Source: an uncultured Muribaculaceae bacterium
GTDB lineage: Bacteria; Bacteroidota; Bacteroidia; Bacteroidales; Muribaculaceae
Length of the DNA stretch: 44,567 nt
Assembly (NCBI GenBank): GCA_910587235.1
Contig: CAJUKD010000017.1
Location: 1 to 44,567 of the forward strand
Direction of reading: 5' to 3'
Below the pieces are notes generated by a model that was given only the letters and a program-made list of their open reading frames with translations, had not been told where the DNA came from and did no database searches. The position numbers and the translations under genes are program-made. Of this stretch, positions 7,619 to 16,105 are shown piece after piece; positions within the stretch are counted from its first letter, which is position 1, and each line of letters opens with the position of its first letter.

Positions 7619-9676
7619 TTACTGTAATTCTTCGTTTTCGGAGTCGATATCTTCGATAATGTCCGTCAGGTCGCCGTCGACGCGGGCCACATCTCGCAGC
7701 GACGGGTCGAGGCGTAATGCGTTTTTAAGATGGACTGTCGCATATACGTAGTTGTCGACACGGTTGGCCGCGACTGCTTTCACGTATTCCTCAATTGCCG
7801 ATTCGTCTAGTTTCTGAGCTTTTTCCCAGGCAGTGTCATTATCCTTTATGGCAAGCAAGAGCAGAACTTCATTGAGAGGGGAGTCTTCAGATATTTCCTG
7901 CATCACATCTATATAACGTCCGTTTAGAGCGGCGCTGTAGACTTTTCCTTTGTGGAAAAGTTCGTTGTCGGGCAGAGTTGACATCAGCGAGTCGGCGCGG
8001 CTGAATCTACCTTCTGCAAGAGCGCTTGCGCCCATGTCGTATCGAGAGGATTCAGGGAGTCCGGTCCATTTGTTGCTATCGGTGAAGAACGGTTCGAGAA
8101 TTGAAGCGTCGCTTTGTCCGCGGTCAATCAGCAAGGCCGAGAGATCGGTGGCGGCGGCAAGAAAGTCGGGATGGTTTTCAAGGGCGTGGCGCATTATTTT
8201 TTCTCTGCGCGCAGTGTCACTGCTGTTGTTGTAAAGGCGCCAGAAGTGATATTTCGACAGCGATTTGTCGCCGCGGGCATATAATTCTTCAATTTCGGCG
8301 TCGGTCAGCGGACGATATTGTGATGTCACAATCTGGTAATTGACTTTTCGCAGACGTGGAAGATACTTGTCGGCAAGCAGATGTTTATAGAATGGCAGAC
8401 GTTTCATTCTTGCGGACTGCATATCAGGATTCTTCGGATATTTTTTTATTATGCGTTCCACGGCATCGGCTTCGTCGTCATGGCCGTCAGTGCGCAGCAG
8501 TTCCGATACGTCGCTCCATGAAGCTACGGAAGCATCGGTGCTTATGCTTGCGTTGCGGCGCAGGTTTTCCGGAACGGACTGCATTATTATATCCATAGCC
8601 GAATTCATTCGTGCTCCGGCCAGCTTGATATTGCTTTCATATCGGCCTTCGGGAGAAGCGGTACCGGATATGGAGAAACTTTTAAGAGCCATGTCGGGAT
8701 TGTTTTCAATGGCTTGGAACTCTGCAAGCATTGCATCTATTTCAGCCCGATTGTTGCCCAACGAAAGGTTCAGTTTTGATTTCCCGACTTCAAATGCCAG
8801 ATTCATGTTGCCGCGTGCATCACGCAGTTCTACCTCCGGCTGTGGTATAAAACGCTCGTCGGTCATTCCGGCTCCTTTAAGTTCGTAGCTTAAGAAGCGT
8901 AGCGGATTGACCGTGCCGCGTGCTATCATGAAAGTATCGGCATGGATGATGTTGTTATAGTTTTCAAGCGACGACATCACCAGACACATAAAATCGTGGT
9001 TCGGATTCTCTACATATAATGAGTCCGCTATGGTTACGATATCGTCGGTTTTGCGGCTTGTTTGTTTTATTGAGCGGAATGGTGTGAGCGGGTCTATGCT
9101 GTCGTTGAAGTCGTGCATGCGGCGTTGTGTGATAGCATAGCGGTAACCGTCGAATACCACAGGCTTGAGATAAGACAGTTTCCGGAGCGTGACGTCGTAG
9201 ATGGTCGGTTGTATTATCATCCTGACATTGGAAGAAAAGAGCTTGTGTGGAATTTTCACATGCTTTTTCAAGTGGATATAATTTCCTTTGACGTTAAGCT
9301 CCGCGTCATCTATAATAAAAGCGTCCTCCAGACCTTTTGCCACCACTATGATTTCTTCAAGTTCTTGAGGCTTGGGGAAAAGAGCCACATCGATAGCCAG
9401 ACGGCCTTTGACGGGTTCTACAAGGCTTTCGCAGCCTACGATGGAAAAAAGCAACTCGTCGTTCTCGTCTACAGATACTGTGTAGCGGCCTTCCATGTTG
9501 GTAGAGCCTATAAGACGTTCTGTCCGGGCATTTCTTACGGTAACGCCCTCAAGCGGTTCGTGACTGCCCTGGCTGATTACGCGTCCCCGCACGTTGATTG
9601 TACGGCTTTCTGCCGGAAAGGACACATATAACAGTATTGATATTGCTGCCGTTAAGGCTGCTAAGTATGTTCGCAT
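7619..9676 (-). CDS. Secreted protein with carboxypeptidase-regulatory, OmpA-like and TPR-like regions
   Basis: It encodes 685 residues from ATG 9676; the in-frame GTG at 9685 is less likely. A signal peptide (to about PAES) is followed by a carboxypeptidase-regulatory-like beta-sandwich (RGRVISQGSHEPLEGVTVRN, about residues 26-105). Next is a region of beta-rich unknown sequence, then an OmpA-like segment near 330-370 with ISGTASPEGRYESNIKLAGA, the alpha helix that binds peptidoglycan in OmpA. A helical, TPR-like C-terminal third follows. It sits 18 nt downstream of a DUF3575-type gene and 35 nt upstream of the four-repeat barrel protein. DUF3575 genes often accompany fimbrial (FimA/Mfa) loci, but no fimbrillin gene is visible here. 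A periplasmic or outer-membrane structural role tied to the cell wall is likely. Confidence 0.65.
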   Translation of the reverse strand: MRTYLAALTAAISILLYVSFPAESRTINVRGRVISQGSHEPLEGVTVRNARTERLIGSTNMEGRYTVSVDENDELLFSIVGCESLVEPVKGRLAIDVALFPKPQELEEIIVVAKGLEDAFIIDDAELNVKGNYIHLKKHVKIPHKLFSSNVRMIIQPTIYDVTLRKLSYLKPVVFDGYRYAITQRRMHDFNDSIDPLTPFRSIKQTSRKTDDIVTIADSLYVENPNHDFMCLVMSSLENYNNIIHADTFMIARGTVNPLRFLSYELKGAGMTDERFIPQPEVELRDARGNMNLAFEVGKSKLNLSLGNNRAEIDAMLAEFQAIENNPDMALKSFSISGTASPEGRYESNIKLAGARMNSAMDIIMQSVPENLRRNASISTDASVASWSDVSELLRTDGHDDEADAVERIIKKYPKNPDMQSARMKRLPFYKHLLADKYLPRLRKVNYQIVTSQYRPLTDAEIEELYARGDKSLSKYHFWRLYNNSSDTARREKIMRHALENHPDFLAAATDLSALLIDRGQSDASILEPFFTDSNKWTGLPESSRYDMGASALAEGRFSRADSLMSTLPDNELFHKGKVYSAALNGRYIDVMQEISEDSPLNEVLLLLAIKDNDTAWEKAQKLDESAIEEYVKAVAANRVDNYVYATVHLKNALRLDPSLRDVARVDGDLTDIIEDIDSENEELQ

Positions 9677-9694
9677 TATTCTCACTGTTTCTTG

Positions 9695-10273
9695 TTACTT
9701 GAAGATGTAGGAAAAAGAAAGTCCCAGTCGTATGGGTACGGGGATGAATCGGGAATAATTTTTGCTTTCCGGAGCGACATCTCCATAGTAGTTGTAGGCG
9801 CTGAGATGCGCGATTCCGACTCCGGCTTCGACTTCCATGTTCCAATGATTGGAAAGGACAACGGCATAACCGTATGAAAGACCTGCACCGACTGCATCGC
9901 CAGTGAAATGGTGGTCGGCATGGCGCAGGCTGTAGGCTCCTGCGGTGAGGGAGAGAGCCATAAAATGTCTAGCCATTGGACGGTTGAACCAATAGCGCAG
10001 CTCCGGTTCAACCCGGAAGTTTTTCAGACATAGATCCGCTATTGCGAAGTTAAACGGATTTGCTGCGAATCCCATTTGTAGCGACAGACGCGAATTGAGT
10101 CGCGCTTCAACGCTGAGATTAGGCGACAGAGTAATCCAGTCTATCGTATTGGTTTTTAAAGCTACCCGTTGTGCGGTAGCGCTATGCGCGGCTATGAGGA
10201 TAGCTGTCAGGATTATACATCGGGTGAGAATTCCGATTTTTTTGCGCGGTATCGAATGCGCCTTGATCAACAT
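9695..10273 (-). CDS. DUF3575-type outer-membrane protein
   Basis: The 192-residue product from ATG 10273 has a signal peptide ending near SATA and then a compact set of amphipathic beta strands (VALKTNTIDWITLSPNLSVE, WNMEVEAGVGIAHL, IPVPIRLGLSFSYIF). It fits the DUF3575 family, predicted small outer-membrane barrels often encoded beside fimbrial assembly genes in Bacteroidetes. A TTG codon nine bases upstream is in frame but the ATG is preferred. It is the first gene of a three-gene operon controlled by the promoter at 10310-10340, with a 5' leader of about 30 nt. The role of the family is not established. Confidence 0.75.
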   Translation of the reverse strand: MLIKAHSIPRKKIGILTRCIILTAILIAAHSATAQRVALKTNTIDWITLSPNLSVEARLNSRLSLQMGFAANPFNFAIADLCLKNFRVEPELRYWFNRPMARHFMALSLTAGAYSLRHADHHFTGDAVGAGLSYGYAVVLSNHWNMEVEAGVGIAHLSAYNYYGDVAPESKNYSRFIPVPIRLGLSFSYIFK

Positions 10274-10309
10274 ATTGTACAATTGTTACCTTATTTGGAA
10301 TAAATCGCA

Positions 10310-10340
10310 CAAAATTAGCTAAAATTTCATTTATGACAAA
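10310..10340 (-). promoter_or_regulatory. Near-perfect Bacteroidales promoter for the DUF3575-type operon
   Basis: On the minus strand TTTG (10337-10340) is separated by exactly 19 nt from TAATTTTG (10310-10317), matching the -33/-7 consensus. The expected transcript start is near 10303. Confidence 0.85.
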
Positions 10341-10348
10341 AAGAAATC

Positions 10349-10380
10349 AAGCCCCGCGCCATCAAAATAGCGCGGGGCTT
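10349..10380 (-). terminator. Hairpin terminator of the alpha-amylase gene
   Basis: A perfect 11-bp GC-rich stem (10349-10359 with 10370-10380) lies 27 nt after the amylase stop. It is followed on the minus strand by a T-rich run that overlaps the -33 region of the next promoter. Confidence 0.85.
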
Positions 10381-10406
10381 TTGCCGTGTGGACACAAAGC
10401 GGAATA

Positions 10407-13337
10407 TCAGAGAATTATTTTTGAACCGTTGATGATGTAGAAACCGCCTGGGAGCCGGACTGTGGATGTGCCGGCGGCTACAGTTATTGTGCGGAACGTT
10501 CCGTCGATGCTGTATGCGCGTACAGTCGCGGGCTTTTCGGATTCAATTATCAGTAATCCGTTTTTAGCACTGACAGTGATTCCGTCGGATGCAATATCGG
10601 TTCCGATGATACCGGTGGTTTCCTGAAGCCCGTTTATTGTATAGATGCCGCCATTGACAAGCTTAAGGTCGGCGGTTTGCGCACTGTTGTTGCCTTTGTT
10701 GAATATGATCTGAGGATTTGTCAACGTGCGGCCCGGGCGGAGGGTATATGTGTACATGCTACGTCCGTTCAGGGTGCATGTTTCTGTCATTTCCGTTCCG
10801 GGCCATGCGCCGAAGTTTCCGGAATTGTCCCAGATATATGTATATATTTTATCCCATGCCGAGGCTGAGTTGTCGAAATATATGGTATATTCGGTGTCGG
10901 GATTGACCGGAGGGTTAGGGTTGTCCGGTATTTCACCTGCGCCTTCGATCACATGCTGGAATCCGGCAGCAGTGTAGTATCCGCCGTTACGCCACTCCCA
11001 GTCGCCTGTCTGTGTTCCTCCGTTGTTGAAAATCAGTCCGGCGCCTTCGGCGATTTTTCCGGATCCGGTGTATGTCCATTTCCAGATCTTATTGCCGAGA
11101 TATGCCATTTGTGAACCCGGCCATGCGCCGGCATAGCTTGTTGATCCGTCCCATACGTATGCGTTTATCGTTCCGCTCCAGCTTGAGCTGTTTTCGAAGA
11201 ACACAGCCTGCTCTCCTTCTGACATCGAAGGCTCGACCGGGTTTTCGGGTTCTTCCACATCACTGCCGCCACTGTTGCCGCCTTGGGCTGTATCTTTTAC
11301 TGTTTCCGTGTCTTCGGCTTCTTCATTGCCGTCGTAGCCGCTCTGAGGCTTGTTGACGGATTTTGTGGAATAGAGCCACTTGCCGTCTTCGCCTATTTTG
11401 CCGGGAGCCGGGGTTTTGTCTGTAGAGAGTACGTATGCACGTACATTGCCTTTGCCGGAACAGTTCACAGACAGGCTGCCGTTGGTGACAGTCTTTACAT
11501 CTCCGGTCACGACATCGGTGTATGTGCCGTTAAGTATACCTGAAAAAGTGGCGTTTCCGCTTATCGTCACAAGCACATAAGAATCGGTCGAGGCATCTGT
11601 ATAGCGGCGTTTGAATGCCATTTTTCCGGAGCATCCTTCCGTGCTGTACTGGCCTTTGCGCAGTGCTGGCACAGCAGCACGTATGCGGTTGAGGCGCTGA
11701 AGGTGGAGAGCGACGGGATGTGAGAGTGTGGCGGCCATGTTGCCGGTCGCACCGCTGTAATCCGCGAAGTCTTTTACGTTGACATTGCCTTCTATATATC
11801 CGCCGAAATAGGCGCGACCGCCGTCTTTCAAGGCAAGGTCAGGCCCTTTGTCTATGGTTTTGCCGGCGCGGAATTCGATTTCAGTGCCATAGTACACGCA
11901 TGGAATGCCGCGCCAGGTGAACATCAGCGAGAAGTTTTCCGCCAGAGCGTCGGCGCCCCAGCTGAAACGGCATCCGTCGTTTCCGTTTGGTCCATAGTCA
12001 TGGGAATCGACGTACACCACATTGTAGCGTGAGTCATTATAAAGATTATCCTCCGTACGCACTCCGAACGCATTCTCTGCATTGTGGAAACGCCAGTGCA
12101 TTGGGAAGTCGATGACGTTCAGGCCTGAGTTGCGGGAATAATCTTCTGTCCGGTAGCTGTTTCCGCTGAGCATCGCGTTGTTTGATTTGGGCATATTGGC
12201 GTGGCCGAGATAGTCTATGCCTTGCTGGAGTACGGATTCGGCGTTGACATGGTCGCCATATTCGCCTTCCATCACCACAATATTGTCCCATGATGTTTTG
12301 CTCATGTCCCATGCGTAGTCCTTGCTCTCTTTCCAGGTATAGAAGCAAGGTGAGCAGTTATAGTTTTCTCCGCGGTAAATGACTTCCTCCGCGCGTGCAC
12401 ATACTTCGGTGTACATGAAGAATGGAGTGCCTCCGCGTCGGGCTTTGTAGCGTTCGCCGGCGGCAATGAATTGCGGGATGAACATTTTGTTGAAAGTCAG
12501 ACGCGATATATGGCCTCCTGTATCGATGCGGAAACCGTCGACGCCCATCTCTATAAATTTGGAATAGCATTCGACGAGATAGTCCGTGACTGCGGCGTTT
12601 TCGGTGTTGAGGTCGACACAGTCGCCGGCGATCTGTCCCCACCATCGGGATGGATCGTCCCAGTTGAAATGGGCATAGTGATGCCAGTAGTTATGGATGT
12701 CCTCGTTTTTGCCTCTGGTATTCTTCATCAGTCCCAGACGACTTTCGTACTGGCTTTTTGCCGGCAGGCTGAAATAGTTGGAAGGCAGTTTCGACTGCGA
12801 GTGCAGCTTCATCGACTTGTCGATGTTCGACAGGGGCTGGCTGTAATCTTTTGTGAACATCGGACATAGATTCTCTTCGCCGAAGTTGCCGGTATGCTGC
12901 AGAACTATGTCGAGGATTATTTTCATGCCGCGCTCGTGGGCGGCATCTATAAGATCCTGAAATTTGCAGTCCGATGATTCGTAGCGGGGGTCTACTTTGC
13001 TGAAGTTTATGGCATGGTATCCGTGATAATCAAGCCCGGAGGCATTTTCAACGACAGGGGTGATCCATACAGCTGTAAAACCGAGCGCCTTGATATAGTC
13101 GAGTTTTTCAATCAGACCTTTGAAGTCGCCTCGCCATTCGGGGTCGTTGACATTGAGTTTTCCGTCCCAGCAATATGTGTTGTTGGAACGGTCCCCGTCG
13201 TAGAAACGGGTGGTCATTGCAAAATAGATGGTTTCATCGCGGAAATCGGTACGGCCGCCTATAAAAGTAGCGGCGGTTGAACTGAATCCGGCTAATCCTA
13301 TCACACAAGCAGACAGGAATTTGCTAAGTTTGTTCAC
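10407..13337 (-). CDS. Secreted GH13 alpha-amylase with two starch-binding modules
   Basis: The product has 976 residues from a GTG start at 13337. Residues 1-23 are a signal peptide without lipobox. The GH13 catalytic barrel spans about 30-560 with region I DIVLQHTG (143-150), the nucleophile in GFRID (Asp272), the acid/base Glu311 (MYTEV) and the transition-state Asp447 (VDSHD). A C-terminal beta domain follows, then an acidic Glu/Asn/Pro linker (about 665-708). Two CBM26-like starch-binding modules (about 711-795 and 818-905) each show the aromatic platform VWDGST...GAWPG or IWDNSG...GAWPG. A C-terminal sorting-like domain (917-976) ends the protein. It should cut internal alpha-1,4 bonds of starch outside the cell or at its surface. 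There is no SusC/SusD beside it, so it is a stand-alone amylase. Confidence 0.95.
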   Translation of the reverse strand: MNKLSKFLSACVIGLAGFSSTAATFIGGRTDFRDETIYFAMTTRFYDGDRSNNTYCWDGKLNVNDPEWRGDFKGLIEKLDYIKALGFTAVWITPVVENASGLDYHGYHAINFSKVDPRYESSDCKFQDLIDAAHERGMKIILDIVLQHTGNFGEENLCPMFTKDYSQPLSNIDKSMKLHSQSKLPSNYFSLPAKSQYESRLGLMKNTRGKNEDIHNYWHHYAHFNWDDPSRWWGQIAGDCVDLNTENAAVTDYLVECYSKFIEMGVDGFRIDTGGHISRLTFNKMFIPQFIAAGERYKARRGGTPFFMYTEVCARAEEVIYRGENYNCSPCFYTWKESKDYAWDMSKTSWDNIVVMEGEYGDHVNAESVLQQGIDYLGHANMPKSNNAMLSGNSYRTEDYSRNSGLNVIDFPMHWRFHNAENAFGVRTEDNLYNDSRYNVVYVDSHDYGPNGNDGCRFSWGADALAENFSLMFTWRGIPCVYYGTEIEFRAGKTIDKGPDLALKDGGRAYFGGYIEGNVNVKDFADYSGATGNMAATLSHPVALHLQRLNRIRAAVPALRKGQYSTEGCSGKMAFKRRYTDASTDSYVLVTISGNATFSGILNGTYTDVVTGDVKTVTNGSLSVNCSGKGNVRAYVLSTDKTPAPGKIGEDGKWLYSTKSVNKPQSGYDGNEEAEDTETVKDTAQGGNSGGSDVEEPENPVEPSMSEGEQAVFFENSSSWSGTINAYVWDGSTSYAGAWPGSQMAYLGNKIWKWTYTGSGKIAEGAGLIFNNGGTQTGDWEWRNGGYYTAAGFQHVIEGAGEIPDNPNPPVNPDTEYTIYFDNSASAWDKIYTYIWDNSGNFGAWPGTEMTETCTLNGRSMYTYTLRPGRTLTNPQIIFNKGNNSAQTADLKLVNGGIYTINGLQETTGIIGTDIASDGITVSAKNGLLIIESEKPATVRAYSIDGTFRTITVAAGTSTVRLPGGFYIINGSKIIL

Positions 13338-13414
13338 GGTAAGATGTAAAATGATAAGTAAGTAATGATGATATGGTATAGTTGAAAACTATGGCGCTAA
13401 ATTCGTTAATTTTA

Positions 13415-13466
13415 AGCGATAATGCAAGAAAACATGTTTCAAAACATGTTTTCTTGCATTATCGCT
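13415..13466. repeat. Perfect 25-bp inverted repeat with 2-nt centre
   Basis: Positions 13415-13439 are the exact reverse complement of 13442-13466, with only CA between. The element lies in the 3' region of phoH and upstream of the amylase start. It may serve as a terminator for phoH, but it is AT-rich, nearly loopless and longer than the other terminators in the window, so a repeat element or regulator site is also possible. Confidence 0.8.
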
Positions 13467-13494
13467 CTCGGATTTTTATGTTTTGCGTCAGCTC

Positions 13495-14457
13495 TTATTG
13501 AGCATCGGTTTCGTGGTCGTTTTCTTTGTCAAAGCGTTCGTATGCCTCGACTATGCGCTGAACCAGATGATGACGGATTATGTCTTTTTTTCCGAATTCC
13601 ACACGTCCTATTCCGGGGACGCCGTCAAGCACTTTAAGAGCCTGTATAAGACCTGAACGTGTGCTGCGTGGCAGGTCGATCTGGGTGACGTCGCCTGTTA
13701 TGATCATTTTGGCATTCATGCCCAGACGTGTCAGGAACATTTTTATCTGGTGGGTGGTGGTGTTCTGAGCCTCGTCCAGAACGATTACGGCATCATTGAG
13801 CGTACGGCCTCGCATGAATGCCAGAGGAGCGATCTGTATCACTTTGTTCTCCATGTATTCTTTAAGTTTCATGGGAGGAATCATATCCTCAAGGGCATCA
13901 TAGAGCGGTTGCAGATACGGATCGATTTTATCTTTCATGTCACCCGGCAGAAACCCGAGTTTCTCTCCGGCCTCGACAGCCGGACGCGAGAGTATTATTT
14001 TGCGTACCTGGCGGTTCTTGAGGGCGCGTACGGCCAAGGCAATGGCTACGTATGTCTTGCCGGTTCCGGCAGGTCCCAGTGCAAAAGTGAGGTCATTGCC
14101 GGCAAAAGCCTCGACGAGATCCTGTTGCCGTGGTGTGCGTCCTTGAATCGGTTTTCCGTTTATGCCGTATATTATCACATTGTCGCGTTTCAATTCGGCC
14201 GGACATTCTCCTTTGACTATTGATAGAATCGCGTCTTCGCCCAAAGCGTTGTATTTCTCGGTGTAATCGGCAAGTTCTTTGATCTTTTTTTCGAATTCCG
14301 ATGTTTCATTGTCCTCGCCGATGACGCGTATCACGCTTCCACGTGCAGATATGCGGAGTTTTGGGTAAAGGTTTTTAATAAGCTGTATGTTGGCGTTGTT
14401 TACGCCATAAAAGCATATTGGATCGACGTTGTCGATGATGATGATTCGTTCGAGCAT
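13495..14457 (-). CDS. phoH: PhoH-family ATPase
   Basis: The 320-residue cytosolic protein has a short N-terminal KH-like segment (residues 1-65) and the PhoH nucleoside-triphosphatase core. The Walker A motif is GPAGTGKT (128-135), Walker B is VIVLDEAQ (224-231), and ITGDVTQIDLP follows at 253-263. This is the standard chromosomal PhoH/PhoL type. Members have been linked to phosphate starvation, RNA metabolism and ribosome maturation; in many bacteria phoH lies beside ybeY, which is not the case here. The ATG at 14455-14457 begins MLERIIIIDNVD. A -7 box lies 46 nt upstream. Confidence 0.95.
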   Translation of the reverse strand: MLERIIIIDNVDPICFYGVNNANIQLIKNLYPKLRISARGSVIRVIGEDNETSEFEKKIKELADYTEKYNALGEDAILSIVKGECPAELKRDNVIIYGINGKPIQGRTPRQQDLVEAFAGNDLTFALGPAGTGKTYVAIALAVRALKNRQVRKIILSRPAVEAGEKLGFLPGDMKDKIDPYLQPLYDALEDMIPPMKLKEYMENKVIQIAPLAFMRGRTLNDAVIVLDEAQNTTTHQIKMFLTRLGMNAKMIITGDVTQIDLPRSTRSGLIQALKVLDGVPGIGRVEFGKKDIIRHHLVQRIVEAYERFDKENDHETDAQ

Positions 14458-14502
14458 TCAGGATTATTAAGGTATTTGTGCCGCCGAGGCGGTAATCGGC
14501 TG

Positions 14503-14510
14503 CAAAGTTA
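14503..14510 (-). promoter_or_regulatory. Bacteroidales -7 box for phoH
   Basis: The minus strand reads TAACTTTG (TAnnTTTG) 46 nt before the phoH ATG. No matching -33 element is seen at 19-21 nt, so the assignment is partial. Confidence 0.5.
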
Positions 14511-14640
14511 CGTTATTTGTGCGGATTTGCGTGGTTTACCGTCTTTTTTTTGAAACAGATTACGGAGCCGAAAGGTTTCCTTTGGGAATCGCTTTGAACG
14601 CTATGTTTTATGATTTGTTTGGTTAATGAAAGTTAAAAAT

Positions 14641-14671
14641 TTTGACGGTTTTGTGAAATGCTTTAGATTTG
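14641..14671 (+). promoter_or_regulatory. Near-perfect Bacteroidales promoter for the tandem-Ig secreted protein
   Basis: TTTG at 14641-14644 and TAGATTTG at 14664-14671 are separated by exactly 19 nt. The start codon at 14731 leaves a leader of about 50 nt that ends in an AAAGGAAAAA-type ribosome binding region. Confidence 0.85.
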
Positions 14672-14730
14672 CTATTGAATCAGATAAAAACATAACAAAT
14701 AGCTAAACTAAAAGGAAAAATTATCGCAAA

Positions 14731-16023
14731 ATGTCTATGAAGAAGCTTTACTCAAAAATTGCCCTTGCTCTCCTTGCCGCCGGCATCTCATTCACAGCAT
14801 CCGCTCTTGATGTCGCCACTTCGATGACCGAATGGACCCTTGAGCCGGTTGATGGCGCCGAGGTTGAGATGTTGGATGTGATTTATGTGCATTTCCCAAA
14901 TCCTGCAGATGGAGTGGAGTGCGGTATCATACCGTCGAATGCCGGAAACTATATCACTTTGACGTGTGGTGAAACCGTTTATCGTGCCGTGAATGCCAGA
15001 GCCGGTAAGGGCGGTGACTATTCATACGGAATGGTGGAATTCGATCCTATAACAGTTCCCGGTGTGTACACGCTTCGTATCGCAAACGGAGTTTTTTACG
15101 ATTACGAAATGGCTGAAACATCCGACAATGAGAATGACCCTTATCCGACGCACCCCGACATCACGGCCACTTATGTCGTCACGGCCGCGGACGTGCCGTC
15201 CAACCCCATGCTCGAGTTTGAATCCGATCCCTTCGACGGCTCTGTTGTAGAGGAGATTTCCGTAATCGAGATGGCATTCCCTGATGCAGCTGAAGGAATA
15301 GAACTTGCAGGAACGATTGATGATATAAATCTGCTTAGCGGTACTTTATTTGTTGCAGAGGTAACTGCGGCTGATATAGATGCCGAAGCCGTGACCATAA
15401 CTCTTTCCGAAACCGTTACAGAACCGGGTGTTTATACTTTGGTGATTCCCGAAGGAACTTTCAAAGCCGTCGGTACGGACTTCGTGAATGAAGAAATCCT
15501 GCTCGATATCGAGATCGAAGGTGAAATTGTCATCGGAGAGAACAAGATGAATGTATATGCGGTAGATCCGGCCGACGGTTCGACTGTAGATAAACTTGAC
15601 CGCATTGATATTTCGTTCACTGAGGTTGCTGACGGAATCGACCAGTACGGAAGCTTCAATGCCCTGACCATAACCCGCGACGGTGCCCCTGTAACACTTC
15701 CTTACCAGATGATTATAGGAGGTTCCAACTATGAAGTTCTGTCCATTGTGTTTAATGAACCCGTAACAGAAGCCGGTGAATACGTCATTACCGTTCCGGC
15801 TGAAACCGTGCGCGACTATACCACATCAGGCGATGAGGTTCACACTAATCCTGAAATAGTTCTGCATTACACTGTCAGTCTTGGTTCAGGTGTCAGCTCA
15901 ATCGAGGCAGTGTCGGGCGATTCCACGGTTGTATATGACCTTAGCGGACGTGCAATGCGCGCCGACCGCCTTGATGCCGGACTATATATAATGAATGGAA
16001 AGAAAATTGTTATCCGTAAGTAA
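14731..16023 (+). CDS. Secreted protein with three tandem Ig-like domains
   Basis: This 430-residue protein has a signal peptide (to about FTASA, residue 25). Three homologous domains of about 110 residues follow. They begin LEPVDGAEVEMLDVIYVHFP, FESDPFDGSVVEEISVIEMA and VYAVDPADGSTVDKLDRIDI, and each ends with a T-EPGVYTL-like strand (TVPGVYTLRI, TEPGVYTLVI, TEAGEYVITV). The pattern fits bacterial Ig-like (invasin/adhesin type) modules. The last 40 residues (VYDLSGRAMRADRLDAGLYI) match the short C-terminal sorting-like domain also present in other secreted proteins of this window. It is rich in Asp and Glu. The next gene, another secreted protein, starts 82 nt later and may be cotranscribed. 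Function unknown; surface or extracellular adhesion is a reasonable guess. ATG 14737 is an alternative start. Confidence 0.75.
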   Translation: MSMKKLYSKIALALLAAGISFTASALDVATSMTEWTLEPVDGAEVEMLDVIYVHFPNPADGVECGIIPSNAGNYITLTCGETVYRAVNARAGKGGDYSYGMVEFDPITVPGVYTLRIANGVFYDYEMAETSDNENDPYPTHPDITATYVVTAADVPSNPMLEFESDPFDGSVVEEISVIEMAFPDAAEGIELAGTIDDINLLSGTLFVAEVTAADIDAEAVTITLSETVTEPGVYTLVIPEGTFKAVGTDFVNEEILLDIEIEGEIVIGENKMNVYAVDPADGSTVDKLDRIDISFTEVADGIDQYGSFNALTITRDGAPVTLPYQMIIGGSNYEVLSIVFNEPVTEAGEYVITVPAETVRDYTTSGDEVHTNPEIVLHYTVSLGSGVSSIEAVSGDSTVVYDLSGRAMRADRLDAGLYIMNGKKIVIRK

Positions 16024-16105
16024 TATTCTGATTCGATGATGCGGAGGCTTGCGGCGTGGTGTCGCGGGCCTCTGCTTGATTTGAATCATAAAAGGAAAAA
16101 TTCTT

